DNA from: Armatimonadota bacterium
Lineage (GTDB): Bacteria > Armatimonadota > Hebobacteria > GCA-020354555 > CP070648
NCBI GenBank assembly: GCA_020354555.1
Contig: CP070648.1
Coordinates: 3,186,864 to 3,234,566 of the forward strand
DNA length: 47,703 bases
Direction of reading: 5' to 3'
The notes below the pieces were generated by a model. It was given only the letters and a program-made list of their open reading frames with translations, ran no database searches and was not told where the DNA came from. Below are positions 32,813-41,218 of this stretch, one piece after another. A program made the translations under genes and the position numbers. Each line of letters starts with the position of its first letter. Within the stretch, counting starts at the first letter, position 1.

Positions 32813-35800
32813 ATGTACGAGTACGGCGTCCTTCTGGCGTTGCTCGTGCTCGCGGCGATCGTTGCCTTCCCGATCTATGTACTCCACCGGCTGTCAGAGC
32901 TTGACCGGCAAATTCGGGAGCTAAAGCGTCAATCTGGTCAGCCGCCGCCACCCCCAGAGCCTGTGACGGAAGAGCGCGTCCCTCCGGCGCCCCCGATTCC
33001 GGCGGAACTGCCGCGGCCAAAGCCGCCTGTCCCCGAGCACATCACTCGCGTCCCCGCCGCCGCTCAACCGGCTGAATCAGTTGCGCCGTCGCCCCCTTGG
33101 CCATCGGTCCCGCAGGCGCCGGTGCCACAGCCGCCAACGCCGCCACCACCGCCGCCACCCGCAGCGCCATCGCGTCCGACGGTTCCGCGCCCGGACCTGG
33201 AATCGCTCCTCGGCGCGAACTGGCTGAGCAAGCTCGGCGTCATTGCCATCGCAATCGCAACCGCCTTCTTCCTCAAGTACGCGTTCGATTCCGGGTGGAT
33301 CGGGCCGACGGCGCGCATCGCCATCGGACTCGTAGCTTCGTTCGCCTTACTCGGCCTCGGGCAGTTCCTGTTGACCAAGCCGCGCTACCGCGCGTACGCG
33401 CAGGTCCTGATGTCAGGCGGGATCATCATCTTCTTCCTCTCCGTGTACGCCGCCTATGCCCTGTATCACCTCATGGGCTTTTCGATGGCGTTCGCGCTGC
33501 TGACTCTTGCAGCCGTTGCCGCATCCGCTGTGGCCGCGGCGAACAACACGGAGGGTGTGGCGCTGCTGTGCATCGCCGGCGCGTTCGCGACTCCGGTGCT
33601 CATCCGCCAGGATGCCGCTGCGTCGAGCGACCTCGTCCGACTCTATGCGTACCTGGCCGGGCTCAACGTGTGGAGCGTGATCCTGGCGAGGTATCGCCCG
33701 TGGCGGTCGCTCACGGCCCTGTCATTCGGCGCGACGTGGCTCCTCTTCTTCGGGGCGGGCAAATTGCACGGGCCAAACTACCTCACGGTCGAGGCGTTCG
33801 CCGTCGCCTTCCTGTTCTTTGCCTGCTACAGCGGAATTGGCACCATGAGGGCAGAGCGTGAGCCGGCGCCGGAGATGCAGCGCGTCGGCGTTGCGCTCAT
33901 TCTGGCGGCATGCGTCGCTTTCGCGGTGGCGAGCGCGCTGATCCTCGCCGACGAGCAAGCGCTTGGATTGCCGGCGCTCGTATGCGCCGGTGTGCTCGTC
34001 GCGGCGTTGCTGGCCGGCCTAGCCGCGGCGCTGCCCAGCCTCGGTGTTGAGGACAGCGCGGTGCGCCAAGCTTTCCGGTATCTGTCGGCGGCGGCGCTCG
34101 CACTGCTCATCGGGGTCAGCGTGTTGCAGGCGCCACCGGTGACACGCGCACAGGCGCCAAGCGCCTTCTTGTTCGGTGTTTTTGTCTATCTCATCTTTCT
34201 CGGTGTTTCCTTGCGTATGCGGCGCGCCGGTGAGCCGGAAGCGCCGGCGATCGTCATGCTCGCGGCAGATGTCGCGGTGCATATTGCAGTGGCCTTCCGC
34301 TGCCTCGCGCCGCTGAGAGTCTGGGGCGCTGAAGCGGCGCCGCTGTGGCTCCCCATCGCGGGCTGGGTGACGCTCGGCGCGTTGTGGATTGCGGCGCGGC
34401 AGGAGCACGAGAAACGCAAGTTCCCGGTCGCGGTGATGCTCTGCGCGCTGGCGCTGCCGCTGATGGCGCTCGTACGCGCGTTGGAGATAACCGCGCCGTG
34501 GCCGGCGGCGGCGGGACTCGCGTTGTTCTTCGGGGAGTTCCTGCTGGTATCCGGGACGTGGGTGGCGCTGCGCCGTTTCACGGCCGTGCCCGCTCTTCGC
34601 GGTGACCTCCTTGCTGCGTTCGTCAACGCGGCGGTGTTCTTTGGCCTGATCGCCGTGGCGACGAAGCTGCGCGCATTCGAGGGTCTCGTCCTGCTGTGCG
34701 GCGGCGCGCTCGCGTTCGCGGCGTATCACGCGTTCATCGGCGGCATGATCCTCCGCCGCGGGCAAGAGGGCCCGCTGCTTCGTTTCGTTTACCTCGGGCT
34801 TGCGCTGACCTTCGCGACTATCGCGATCCCGCTTCAGTTGCGCGCCGGCTATATCACGCTCGCGTGGGCCGTAGAGAGCGCGATCCTCGTGTGGACCGGC
34901 CTCAACGTCGGTGACACGCGGGTGCGCTGGTACGGTATCGCGCTGCTGGCGGTCACCGCAGGGAAGGCGCTGTTTCTGGACGCACCGATAGGCCCGGACC
35001 CGTTTCGCCTGCTCCTCAACAGCCGCATGCTGTCGGGCGCCTCCGCCGCGGCGGCGGCCTATGTTTCCGCGTGGCTCCTGTGGCGCGCGCGCGCCGACAT
35101 AACTGGCGATGAGCGCCCCGTGCCGGCGCTCCTGGCGTTGCTCGCCAACACGCTCACTCTCATCTTCATCAGCCTCGACCTATGGGATCACTTCGGACGC
35201 GCCTTGCCGGTTGCCGCCGCGCGCAGCGCCCAGCAGCTCGCGTTGACCTTCTTCTGGAGCGTTTACGCCGTGGCGTTGATCCGGATCGGCGTCGCCATCC
35301 GTGACCGGCGCGTGCGTTGGGGTGGGATCATCTTGCTCTCCATCGCGGCGACCAAGTCGTTGTTCTTCGACCTTGCCGGCCATCCGGCGCCGTTCCGATT
35401 GCTTCTGAATGACCGGCTGCTCTCCGGCGCCGCCGTGGTCGCTGCCGCATACGTTTCGACCTGGTTGCTGCAACGCGAACGGGAGAACCTCACGCCCGAT
35501 GAACGCGTGCTGCCCACCGCTCTTGCGTTCATCGCCAGCCTTTTCACGCTGATCTTCGTCAGCCTCGACCTGTGGGATTACTTCGGCCGCGCGGAGGCAT
35601 TCGCGGAACGGCGCAGCGCGCAGCAGCTTGCGCTCTCCATTTTCTGGAGCGTCTACGCCCTCGCCGTGATGTCCGTTGGCATTTGGCGCCGCGTGCGGCC
35701 AGTTCGCCTGTTCGCGATGGCACTGCTGTACGTTTCGATCTTCAAGGTCTTCGCGTTCGACCTCGGTTTCCTCGAACAACCCTATCGCATCGTGTCCTTC

Positions 35801-35869
35801 TTTGGGTTAGGTGTGATACTTCTCGTGGTGAGCCTGCTCTATACGCGCTTCGAGGAGCGACTGAAGTGA
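32813..35869 (+). CDS. DUF2339 polytopic membrane protein
   Basis: The 1018-residue protein has an N-terminal membrane helix with a short charged coiled segment (RLSELDRQIRELKRQ), a proline-rich linker (about residues 45-130) and then many membrane helices. LLGANWLSKLGVIAIAIATAFFLKYAFDSGWIGP and ARIAIGLVASFALLGLGQFL are the hallmark start of the DUF2339 domain. Function is unknown; its size and helix number suggest transport or an envelope assembly role. The C-terminal 300 residues show a 130-residue period (see the separate repeat entry). GAGGGAG lies six bases before the ATG at 32813; the frame extends upstream to 32594 but crosses the likely promoter. The following DUF3999 gene overlaps by GTGA, an association known in other bacteria. 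Confidence 0.9.
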   Translation: MYEYGVLLALLVLAAIVAFPIYVLHRLSELDRQIRELKRQSGQPPPPPEPVTEERVPPAPPIPAELPRPKPPVPEHITRVPAAAQPAESVAPSPPWPSVPQAPVPQPPTPPPPPPPAAPSRPTVPRPDLESLLGANWLSKLGVIAIAIATAFFLKYAFDSGWIGPTARIAIGLVASFALLGLGQFLLTKPRYRAYAQVLMSGGIIIFFLSVYAAYALYHLMGFSMAFALLTLAAVAASAVAAANNTEGVALLCIAGAFATPVLIRQDAAASSDLVRLYAYLAGLNVWSVILARYRPWRSLTALSFGATWLLFFGAGKLHGPNYLTVEAFAVAFLFFACYSGIGTMRAEREPAPEMQRVGVALILAACVAFAVASALILADEQALGLPALVCAGVLVAALLAGLAAALPSLGVEDSAVRQAFRYLSAAALALLIGVSVLQAPPVTRAQAPSAFLFGVFVYLIFLGVSLRMRRAGEPEAPAIVMLAADVAVHIAVAFRCLAPLRVWGAEAAPLWLPIAGWVTLGALWIAARQEHEKRKFPVAVMLCALALPLMALVRALEITAPWPAAAGLALFFGEFLLVSGTWVALRRFTAVPALRGDLLAAFVNAAVFFGLIAVATKLRAFEGLVLLCGGALAFAAYHAFIGGMILRRGQEGPLLRFVYLGLALTFATIAIPLQLRAGYITLAWAVESAILVWTGLNVGDTRVRWYGIALLAVTAGKALFLDAPIGPDPFRLLLNSRMLSGASAAAAAYVSAWLLWRARADITGDERPVPALLALLANTLTLIFISLDLWDHFGRALPVAAARSAQQLALTFFWSVYAVALIRIGVAIRDRRVRWGGIILLSIAATKSLFFDLAGHPAPFRLLLNDRLLSGAAVVAAAYVSTWLLQRERENLTPDERVLPTALAFIASLFTLIFVSLDLWDYFGRAEAFAERRSAQQLALSIFWSVYALAVMSVGIWRRVRPVRLFAMALLYVSIFKVFAFDLGFLEQPYRIVSFFGLGVILLVVSLLYTRFEERLK
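34919..35869 (+). repeat. 390-base tandem repeat inside the DUF2339 gene
   Basis: Units begin at 34919 (residue 703), 35309 (residue 833) and 35699 (residue 963, partial), so the period is exactly 130 codons. Corresponding blocks are RVRWYGIALL/RVRWGGIILL, DPFRLLLNSRMLSGA/APFRLLLNDRLLSGA, LIFISLDLWDHFGRA/LIFVSLDLWDYFGRA and SAQQLALTFFWSVYA/SAQQLALSIFWSVYA. DNA identity is high in places, which suggests a fairly recent duplication within the gene. Confidence 0.9.
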
Positions 35870-37095
35870 AGAGAATCCTGGCTGTGACGCTGCTGCTCGC
35901 GACCGCGCCGGGCTGGGCGGACTTGACGCGTGCGGATTGGCGCGTCTCACGACCGATCGTGCTGCCGGACATCGCCGCGCCCCAACTGGTATATCTCCCT
36001 TTGGGCGAGAAGGCTTTGGCGCTGCGGTCATTGTCGGAGTATCGGATCGTGCGCGACGGCGGCGTCGAGGTGCCGTACCGGATGTTTACCGAGAGCGGTC
36101 AGAGCGAGATCAAAGTTCTCCCGGTTCGGTTGATCTCACAGGGGATGCGCGCTGAGCGGTGGCTTCAGGCAACGGTGGATGTGGGCCCGCAGGCGGCCGC
36201 GATAAACCAGGTTGAACTGCGGCTAGACGGAGACAACTTCCGCGGCCGCGTGCGTGTGGAGGGCAGCCATGACCGCGACCGATGGTGGCTGGTGCAAGGC
36301 AAACGGCTCGTGTACCGCCATGAGGCCCGCTTCGAGCAGACGACGGTGCCGCTGCCGCCCCATGACTATCGCTACCTGCGCGTCACGTTCGACCTGCTGC
36401 AAGGACGCCTGCCCACACTGCAAGACGTGCGTGTCGGCAGCGTTCTCACCATCCCGCGCACATTGATCGCGGTGGATGCTAAGCTGTCGCGCCGGGAGGA
36501 TACGAAAAGGCGTCGCACCGTGATTGAGTTGCGCATGTTGCACCCGACTCGCGACCTCGCGCAAGCGCGGTTCACAGTCCAGGACCCGGCCTTCGACCGC
36601 CCAGTGACGATTGAATCCGCTGTGGACAAGGGGGCGTATCGCGGGGAGGGCTCGGGAGTTCTGCGTCGGCTCGAGGCGGGCGAACCGGTGGCGTTGGATC
36701 TTCAGATACCACGAGCGCGTCGGGTGCGTCTCGCCATCTCGAATGGCAACGATCGCCCGCTTGCGATTACGGCGGTGACGCTGCTGCGCGTTCGCCGCGG
36801 GCTCGTGTTGCAGGCCGAGCCCGCGGCGACGTATGAGCTGTGGTACGGGCGCCCGGGTGTGCCGGAGCCTGTGTACGACATCCAGCGGCTGCCGCTCACG
36901 ACGCCGCCGTCAAAGCTCCCGTTGGCCGCATTGGGCCCGGAGCACAGGCTGCCGCCGAAACCTCCGCCCCCGCCGCCGTGGAGTGAACGCCATCCCGCAT
37001 TGCTCTGGAGCGCTTTGTTGGCGGTCGTTACTCTCCTCGCGATCCTCGTCGTACGCGCGATGCGCGGCGCGAAGGGAGCGCCGCCTCAGCCATGA
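35866..37095 (+). CDS. DUF3999-family exported protein
   Basis: The 409-residue product has a signal peptide (MKRILAVTLLLATAPGWA), an all-beta middle part and a C-terminal membrane helix (HPALLWSALLAVVTLLAILVVRAM) after a proline-rich stretch. WRVSRPIVLPDIAAPQLVYLPL, VELRLDGDNFRGRVRVEGSHDRDRWWLV and LPPHDYRYLRVTF match what I know of DUF3999, including an F5/8-type beta-sandwich-like strand pattern. The family usually sits beside DUF2339, as here. The GTG at 35866 overlaps the previous stop (GTGA), with GAGGAG eight bases upstream. The topology (periplasmic or outer-face domain with one helix) fits an accessory subunit of the polytopic DUF2339 protein. Confidence 0.88.
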   Translation: MKRILAVTLLLATAPGWADLTRADWRVSRPIVLPDIAAPQLVYLPLGEKALALRSLSEYRIVRDGGVEVPYRMFTESGQSEIKVLPVRLISQGMRAERWLQATVDVGPQAAAINQVELRLDGDNFRGRVRVEGSHDRDRWWLVQGKRLVYRHEARFEQTTVPLPPHDYRYLRVTFDLLQGRLPTLQDVRVGSVLTIPRTLIAVDAKLSRREDTKRRRTVIELRMLHPTRDLAQARFTVQDPAFDRPVTIESAVDKGAYRGEGSGVLRRLEAGEPVALDLQIPRARRVRLAISNGNDRPLAITAVTLLRVRRGLVLQAEPAATYELWYGRPGVPEPVYDIQRLPLTTPPSKLPLAALGPEHRLPPKPPPPPPWSERHPALLWSALLAVVTLLAILVVRAMRGAKGAPPQP

Positions 37096-37123
37096 GGGTC
37101 TGTGCAGCAACAGCGCGGTGCTA

Positions 37124-37153
37124 TTGACACGCCGGCGGCGCAACCGGTAATAT
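37124..37153 (+). promoter_or_regulatory. Predicted promoter of the TIM-barrel epimerase gene
   Basis: A consensus TTGACA (37124-37129) and TAATAT (37148-37153) are 18 bases apart, 28 bases after the DUF3999 stop and about 47 bases before the next ATG. Confidence 0.6.
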
Positions 37154-37206
37154 ACGATATCCGTTCAACAGCTTTCTGGACGGCATCCCACACGCCGGGC
37201 GGGTCC

Positions 37207-38136
37207 ATGCTTCGTCCCTGTGTTTTCACCGACGAGATATCGCAAGATCTCGAGCATGCTCTTGACGTCGCCGAGGAGTTCGGCGTCCGCGCGGTCGAAC
37301 TCAGGGGCGTGTGGGACGAGAGTATCGTCGAGCAGCCTGATGAAGAGGTGGCGCGAATCCGCGACATCCTTGTCGCACGCGGCTTCACGGTCGCCTCAAT
37401 CGCAACCGGTTTCTACAAGTGCGACCTGCCGGGCTTCCCGGCGCGCGAGGGGGTGGACGAGCAGGCGGCGGCGGCGACGGTTGAGCAGCACGTAGCGATG
37501 CTCCGGCGGGCCGTGGAGTTGTGCCGGGTGCTCGATGCGCCGGTGATCCGCGGATTCGCTTTCTGGCGCCCGGCGCACGTGCCGGTGGGAATCGAGCGCG
37601 ACGCGTCGGGCCCGAGCAACAAGCACTTGCGCGAGGCCGACGTCCCGCGTGAGGCCTGGACGCGCATGGTGGCCGCATTCGAGGAACCGGTGCGCATCAT
37701 CGAATCGGCGGGTGTGGTGTTCGGACTCGAAAATGAACACGCGTGCGGCGTGGGCCGCGGCGATGAGACTGCCCGGTTCATCGAGGATCTCGGCTCGCCG
37801 AGCCTGCGCGTGGCATGGGATCCCGGGAATGCGTTTTTCTCTGGCGAGGTGCCGTATCCAGACGGCTACGACCACATCCGGCCGTATGTCGCGCATGTCC
37901 ATGTCAAGGACGCCGCTGTGGAGCCGGACACGGGCAAGGCGCGCTGGGTGGTAATGGGCACCGGCGAGATTGACTGGCCACGCCAGTTCCGCGCGCTTAT
38001 CGAAGGCGGATACGAGGGCGCGGTGTCGCTGGAAACGCACTACACGCCAGCGGGCGGGACGCGCGAAGACGGCAGTCGCCTATGCATGGCCGCGATGATG
38101 GACATGCTGCGCGACGCCGGGTGGCACCCGGATTAG
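37207..38136 (+). CDS. Sugar phosphate isomerase/epimerase (AP endonuclease 2-type TIM barrel)
   Basis: The 309-residue protein belongs to the xylose isomerase-like/AP endonuclease family 2 superfamily. Evidence: FTDEISQDLEHALDVAEEFGVRAVELRGVW at the start, VVFGLENEHACGVG with the metal-binding Glu, LRVAWDPGNAFFSG with the metal Asp, HVHVKDAAVEP with the His-x-His pair and VSLETHYTP with the final Glu. Together these build the usual divalent-metal site. Relatives interconvert keto-sugars, inosose or hydroxypyruvate; the substrate cannot be told. ATG 37207 has only a GGGCGGG before it. The gene has its own promoter and is the last accessory gene before the fatty-acid operon. Confidence 0.92.
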   Translation: MLRPCVFTDEISQDLEHALDVAEEFGVRAVELRGVWDESIVEQPDEEVARIRDILVARGFTVASIATGFYKCDLPGFPAREGVDEQAAAATVEQHVAMLRRAVELCRVLDAPVIRGFAFWRPAHVPVGIERDASGPSNKHLREADVPREAWTRMVAAFEEPVRIIESAGVVFGLENEHACGVGRGDETARFIEDLGSPSLRVAWDPGNAFFSGEVPYPDGYDHIRPYVAHVHVKDAAVEPDTGKARWVVMGTGEIDWPRQFRALIEGGYEGAVSLETHYTPAGGTREDGSRLCMAAMMDMLRDAGWHPD

Positions 38137-38218
38137 GCCGATTGCCCGCGATGAGCTCAGACGTCGCGTATGGCGCTCGCCCCAGGTGTCGTGCGCAATC
38201 CTGACTCCTCCGGAATGC

Positions 38219-38270
38219 GGTTCTTGAGCGCGGTTCGCCCGGCATGGAGCGCTGCGTCAATGCAAGAACC
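38219..38270 (+). promoter_or_regulatory. Inverted repeat in the leader of yceD-rpmF
   Basis: GGTTCTTG (38219-38226) and CAAGAACC (38263-38270) are perfect 8-base arms. Directly inside the left arm AGCGC (38227-38231) can pair with GCGCT (38249-38253), giving a two-step stem. It ends 21 bases before the yceD ATG. It could be an RNA control element or an operator. No clear promoter is seen in this 155-base gap. Confidence 0.4.
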
Positions 38271-38291
38271 ACGTTCGTGCAGGCTGGTGAT

Positions 38292-38813
38292 ATGAAAATC
38301 GATCTCACCGACATAGCGCGAACGCCGGGCGCGCACGCTACACATCATTTCGAGGAAGCGTTGGCTCGCGACCCCGATGTCGACCTGGTCGAGCCCGCGC
38401 GGGGCAGCTTCTCGGTCACCAATACGGGCCGACTGCTGGTCTTGCGCGGGGCGATGACCGCGGCGGTCCGTCTGGAATGCGCCCGGTGCTGCGGGCCGGC
38501 CGTGGTGGCGCTGGATATACCGCTGAGCGAGGAGTTCAGCGCGCGGCCCGCTGCGGAATCGATCGAAGAGCAAACCATAGATGTCGAGGAGCCCGACCGA
38601 GCAGCGTTCCACGAGAACATCTTGGATCTAACCGAACTCGTGCGACAGAACGTTGTCATCAACCTGCCGCTGCAGCCGCTGTGTCGCGAGGGGTGCGCAG
38701 GAGTGTGCTCGCGCTGCGGCAGCGATCTCAACACGGGCACGTGCACCTGCCCGCCAGAGGAGCCGCACGGGCCGCTCGCCGAACTGAAGACGCTCATCGA
38801 ACGTCCGGACTAA
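38292..38813 (+). CDS. yceD: YceD family protein (DUF177)
   Basis: YceD proteins precede rpmF in most bacteria and have been linked to rRNA/ribosome assembly. The 173-residue product has the family's two parts: a beta-rich N-terminus with LVLRGAMTAAVRLECARCC, where the two cysteines belong to a metal-binding set, and a C-terminus INLPLQPLCREGCAGVCSRCGSDLNTGTCTCP, the cysteine-rich end typical of the non-proteobacterial branch. ATG 38292 (MKIDLTDI) is chosen over an upstream in-frame ATG at 38244 that would include leader sequence. The ribosome binding site is weak. It starts the operon that couples a ribosomal protein to fatty acid synthesis. Confidence 0.9.
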   Translation: MKIDLTDIARTPGAHATHHFEEALARDPDVDLVEPARGSFSVTNTGRLLVLRGAMTAAVRLECARCCGPAVVALDIPLSEEFSARPAAESIEEQTIDVEEPDRAAFHENILDLTELVRQNVVINLPLQPLCREGCAGVCSRCGSDLNTGTCTCPPEEPHGPLAELKTLIERPD

Positions 38814-38826
38814 GGAGGGAACCAAC

Positions 38827-39021
38827 TTGGCTCTGCCCAAGCGAAAGATCTCGAAGAGCCGCCGTGACAACAGGCGCGCGAACTGGAAGCTGACGCCGCC
38901 GAACTTCAGCAGATGCCCCCAGTGCCACGAATACCGAATGCCGCACCAAGCATGTCCGTCCTGCGGCTACTACTCCGGCCGCGCCGCCGTGCAGGTGAAG
39001 GAACGCAAGTCGCAGAAGTAA
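38827..39021 (+). CDS. rpmF: 50S ribosomal protein L32
   Basis: The 64-residue product begins MALPKRKISKSRRDNRRANWKL, as L32 does, and has a four-cysteine zinc ribbon (Cys30, Cys33, Cys43, Cys46; CPQC and CPSC), the zinc-binding form of the protein. The start codon is TTG at 38827, fixed by AAGGAGG at 38812-38818 eight bases upstream and by the conserved N-terminal sequence. The binding site overlaps the yceD stop codon (TAAGGAGG), so the two genes are probably translated in step. Confidence 0.97.
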   Translation: MALPKRKISKSRRDNRRANWKLTPPNFSRCPQCHEYRMPHQACPSCGYYSGRAAVQVKERKSQK

Positions 39022-39159
39022 CGCGCGATACGCGACGCCGTTTAGTTGCGCCTCGTGGCGGGATGCGAGGGCTGGCGGGGGAGTGGACAGGCGTGTTTGT
39101 CTCGAGCGAGCTATCGGCGAACCGATTGCGGACGCGAACTCTGAAGGAAAGGTGGCGAG

Positions 39160-40212
39160 TTGGGGACGAGAATAGCCATTGATGCCATGGGAGGTGATCA
39201 CGCGCCGGCGGCGATCGTCGAGGCGGCAGTTCTCGCGACGCGCGATCTCGGTGTCTCTGTGGCGCTGGTGGGGGACGAACAGAGCGTGCGGGCAGAACTT
39301 GGCAAGTATGCCCCGCCACCCGGCAGTGTCGAAATTGTCCACGCGTCCCAGATTATCGAGATGCACGAATCGCCGAGCGCGGCCCTACGCGGTAAGCTCG
39401 ACGCCTCGATGACGGTAGCGGCCAGGATCGTCGCCGATGGCAAGGCCGACGCCGTCGTGTCCGCGGGCAATTCGGGAGCCTTTATGGGTGCTGCCCTCTT
39501 GAACCTGGGCACCATCGAAGGCGTCTCACGTCCCGCCATCGCCACCGTCCTGCCCAGCACAGACGGCAGCGTCGTGCTCCTCGACGCCGGGGCGAACTGC
39601 GATTGCCGGCCCAAGCACCTCGTGCAATTCGCCTGCATGGGCGATGTCTACGCTCGTCGGGTGCTCCACGTAGACAACCCACGCATCGCGCTGCTCAACA
39701 TCGGCGAGGAGCCGTCCAAGGGCAATGAGTTGACGAAGAGCGTGCACGAGGCGTTGAGCGCCACGGATCTGAACTTCATCGGCAACGTTGAGGGTACCGG
39801 GCTGATGAACGGCGGCGCGGACGTTGTGGTGTGCGATGGCTTCATCGGCAACATCGCGCTTAAACTGGGGGAGGGGTGGGCCGACCTTTTCGTCACCCTG
39901 CTCATGCAAGAACTGGCGCAGCTTCCGCCGACGATCCGAGACAGCGAGAGCTTCTCGTCGGCGCTCGAGGGCTTGCGACGCCGGCTCGACTACGCCGAGT
40001 ACGGCGGCGCTCTGCTCCTGGGTGTCAAGCACGTCGTTGTCATCAGCCACGGGCGCTCGACGGCAAAAGCCGTGGTGAGCGCCATCCGCGTGGCCAAAGA
40101 ATCAGTCGAGAACCGCGTCGTCGAGGGCGTCGCGTCCTGCCTGCGTGACCGCAACGTTGCAGCACGAGCCGAAGCAGCGAATACAGCCCGGGAGGATTCT
40201 CGCAGCAATTGA
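39160..40212 (+). CDS. plsX: Phosphate acyltransferase PlsX
   Basis: PlsX makes acyl-phosphate from acyl-ACP for PlsY, the first step of phospholipid synthesis in most bacteria. The 350-residue protein starts with RIAIDAMGGDHAP and continues with the conserved VSAGNSGAFMGAALL, LDAGANCDCRPKHLVQFA, LLNIGEEPSKGN, NFIGNVEG and DVVVCDGFIGNIALKLGEG blocks. It uses TTG at 39160, with AAAGGTGG just before it. The end overlaps fabH by four bases (TTGA). Its place between rpmF and fabH is the classical order. Together with cdsA in this window it supplies phospholipid precursors. Confidence 0.97.
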   Translation: MGTRIAIDAMGGDHAPAAIVEAAVLATRDLGVSVALVGDEQSVRAELGKYAPPPGSVEIVHASQIIEMHESPSAALRGKLDASMTVAARIVADGKADAVVSAGNSGAFMGAALLNLGTIEGVSRPAIATVLPSTDGSVVLLDAGANCDCRPKHLVQFACMGDVYARRVLHVDNPRIALLNIGEEPSKGNELTKSVHEALSATDLNFIGNVEGTGLMNGGADVVVCDGFIGNIALKLGEGWADLFVTLLMQELAQLPPTIRDSESFSSALEGLRRRLDYAEYGGALLLGVKHVVVISHGRSTAKAVVSAIRVAKESVENRVVEGVASCLRDRNVAARAEAANTAREDSRSN

Positions 40213-41201
40213 CCACTACCATCCGTTCCGTCGGGATCACCGGCGTGTCCCTCTGCGTTCCCCCGCGGATCCTCACCAACCTCGACCTCGAGCGCATGGT
40301 GGACACCTCGGACGAATGGATTCGCACGCGCACAGGCATCGCCGAAAGGCGCGTCGCGGATCCGGAGGTCGCGACCTCCGATCTCGCGCTCGGGGCGGCG
40401 CGCGGGGCACTGGAGCGCGCGCGCCTTCAGCCCGAGGAACTCGATCTCGTCATCGTTGCGACGGTTACGCCGGACATGCAGTTCCCGGCGACCGCTTGCA
40501 TCGTCCAGGACAAGCTCGGGGCCGCCCGCGCTGCCGCGTTTGACTTGGAGGCGGGCTGCACGGGCTTCGTGTACGGGGTCAGCCTTGCGAGCCAGGCGAT
40601 CGCCACAGGCGGGGTCGCCAACGCTCTCGTCATCGGCGCGGAAGTGCTCACGCGTCTTGTGGACTGGACCGACCGCAGCACGTGCGTCATCCCCGGCGAC
40701 GGGGCGGGAGCCGGCATCTTGCAGCCCGTGGAGGAGGGCCGAGGCGTCCTTTCCTTCGTGCTCCGCGCGGACGGGTCGGGCGGCGACGCGCTCAAGATGC
40801 CCGCTGGCGGGTCTCGCGTCCCTACCACTGCAGAGACGGTGGAGCAAGGGCTGCATTACGCCCGCATGGACGGCAACGAAATCTTCCGCTTCGCGGTGCA
40901 GGTGGTTGAAGAGGTGGCCGTCGAATGCCTGGCGAAAGCGGGGTTGACCCTGGCGGACGTGGATCTCATCATCCCGCACCAGGCCAACGTTCGGATCATC
41001 GAGGCGTGCGCCAAGCGGATGAACGTGCCGCAGGAGAAATGGGTCTGCAATGTTGATCGTTACGGCAACACGTCGGCGGCCTCGATCCCGATGGCGCTGG
41101 CGGAGACCGTCGAGGCGGGCAGGCTGACGCAGGGCCAGCTCGTGCTGCTGGTCGGCTTCGGCGCGGGACTGACGTACGGCGCTGTGGCGATGCGGTGGTA
41201 A
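40209..41201 (+). CDS. fabH: 3-oxoacyl-ACP synthase III
   Basis: FabH condenses acyl-CoA with malonyl-ACP to start fatty acid chains. The 330-residue protein has the catalytic triad Cys117 (EAGCTGF), His257 (IIPHQANVRI) and Asn287 (YGNTSAAS), with TSDEWIRTRTGI near the N-terminus that forms the CoA entry. The TTG at 40209 overlaps the plsX stop; GGGAGG at 40191-40196 is 12 bases away, rather far, so coupling to plsX is likely. No earlier or nearby ATG is available (the first Met is residue 30, inside the fold). The oxyanion loop reads CVIPGDGAGAGIL, a little different from the usual CVLFGDGAGA. Confidence 0.97.
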   Translation: MTTTIRSVGITGVSLCVPPRILTNLDLERMVDTSDEWIRTRTGIAERRVADPEVATSDLALGAARGALERARLQPEELDLVIVATVTPDMQFPATACIVQDKLGAARAAAFDLEAGCTGFVYGVSLASQAIATGGVANALVIGAEVLTRLVDWTDRSTCVIPGDGAGAGILQPVEEGRGVLSFVLRADGSGGDALKMPAGGSRVPTTAETVEQGLHYARMDGNEIFRFAVQVVEEVAVECLAKAGLTLADVDLIIPHQANVRIIEACAKRMNVPQEKWVCNVDRYGNTSAASIPMALAETVEAGRLTQGQLVLLVGFGAGLTYGAVAMRW

Positions 41202-41218
41202 GCGGGGACGGGGGAGTG

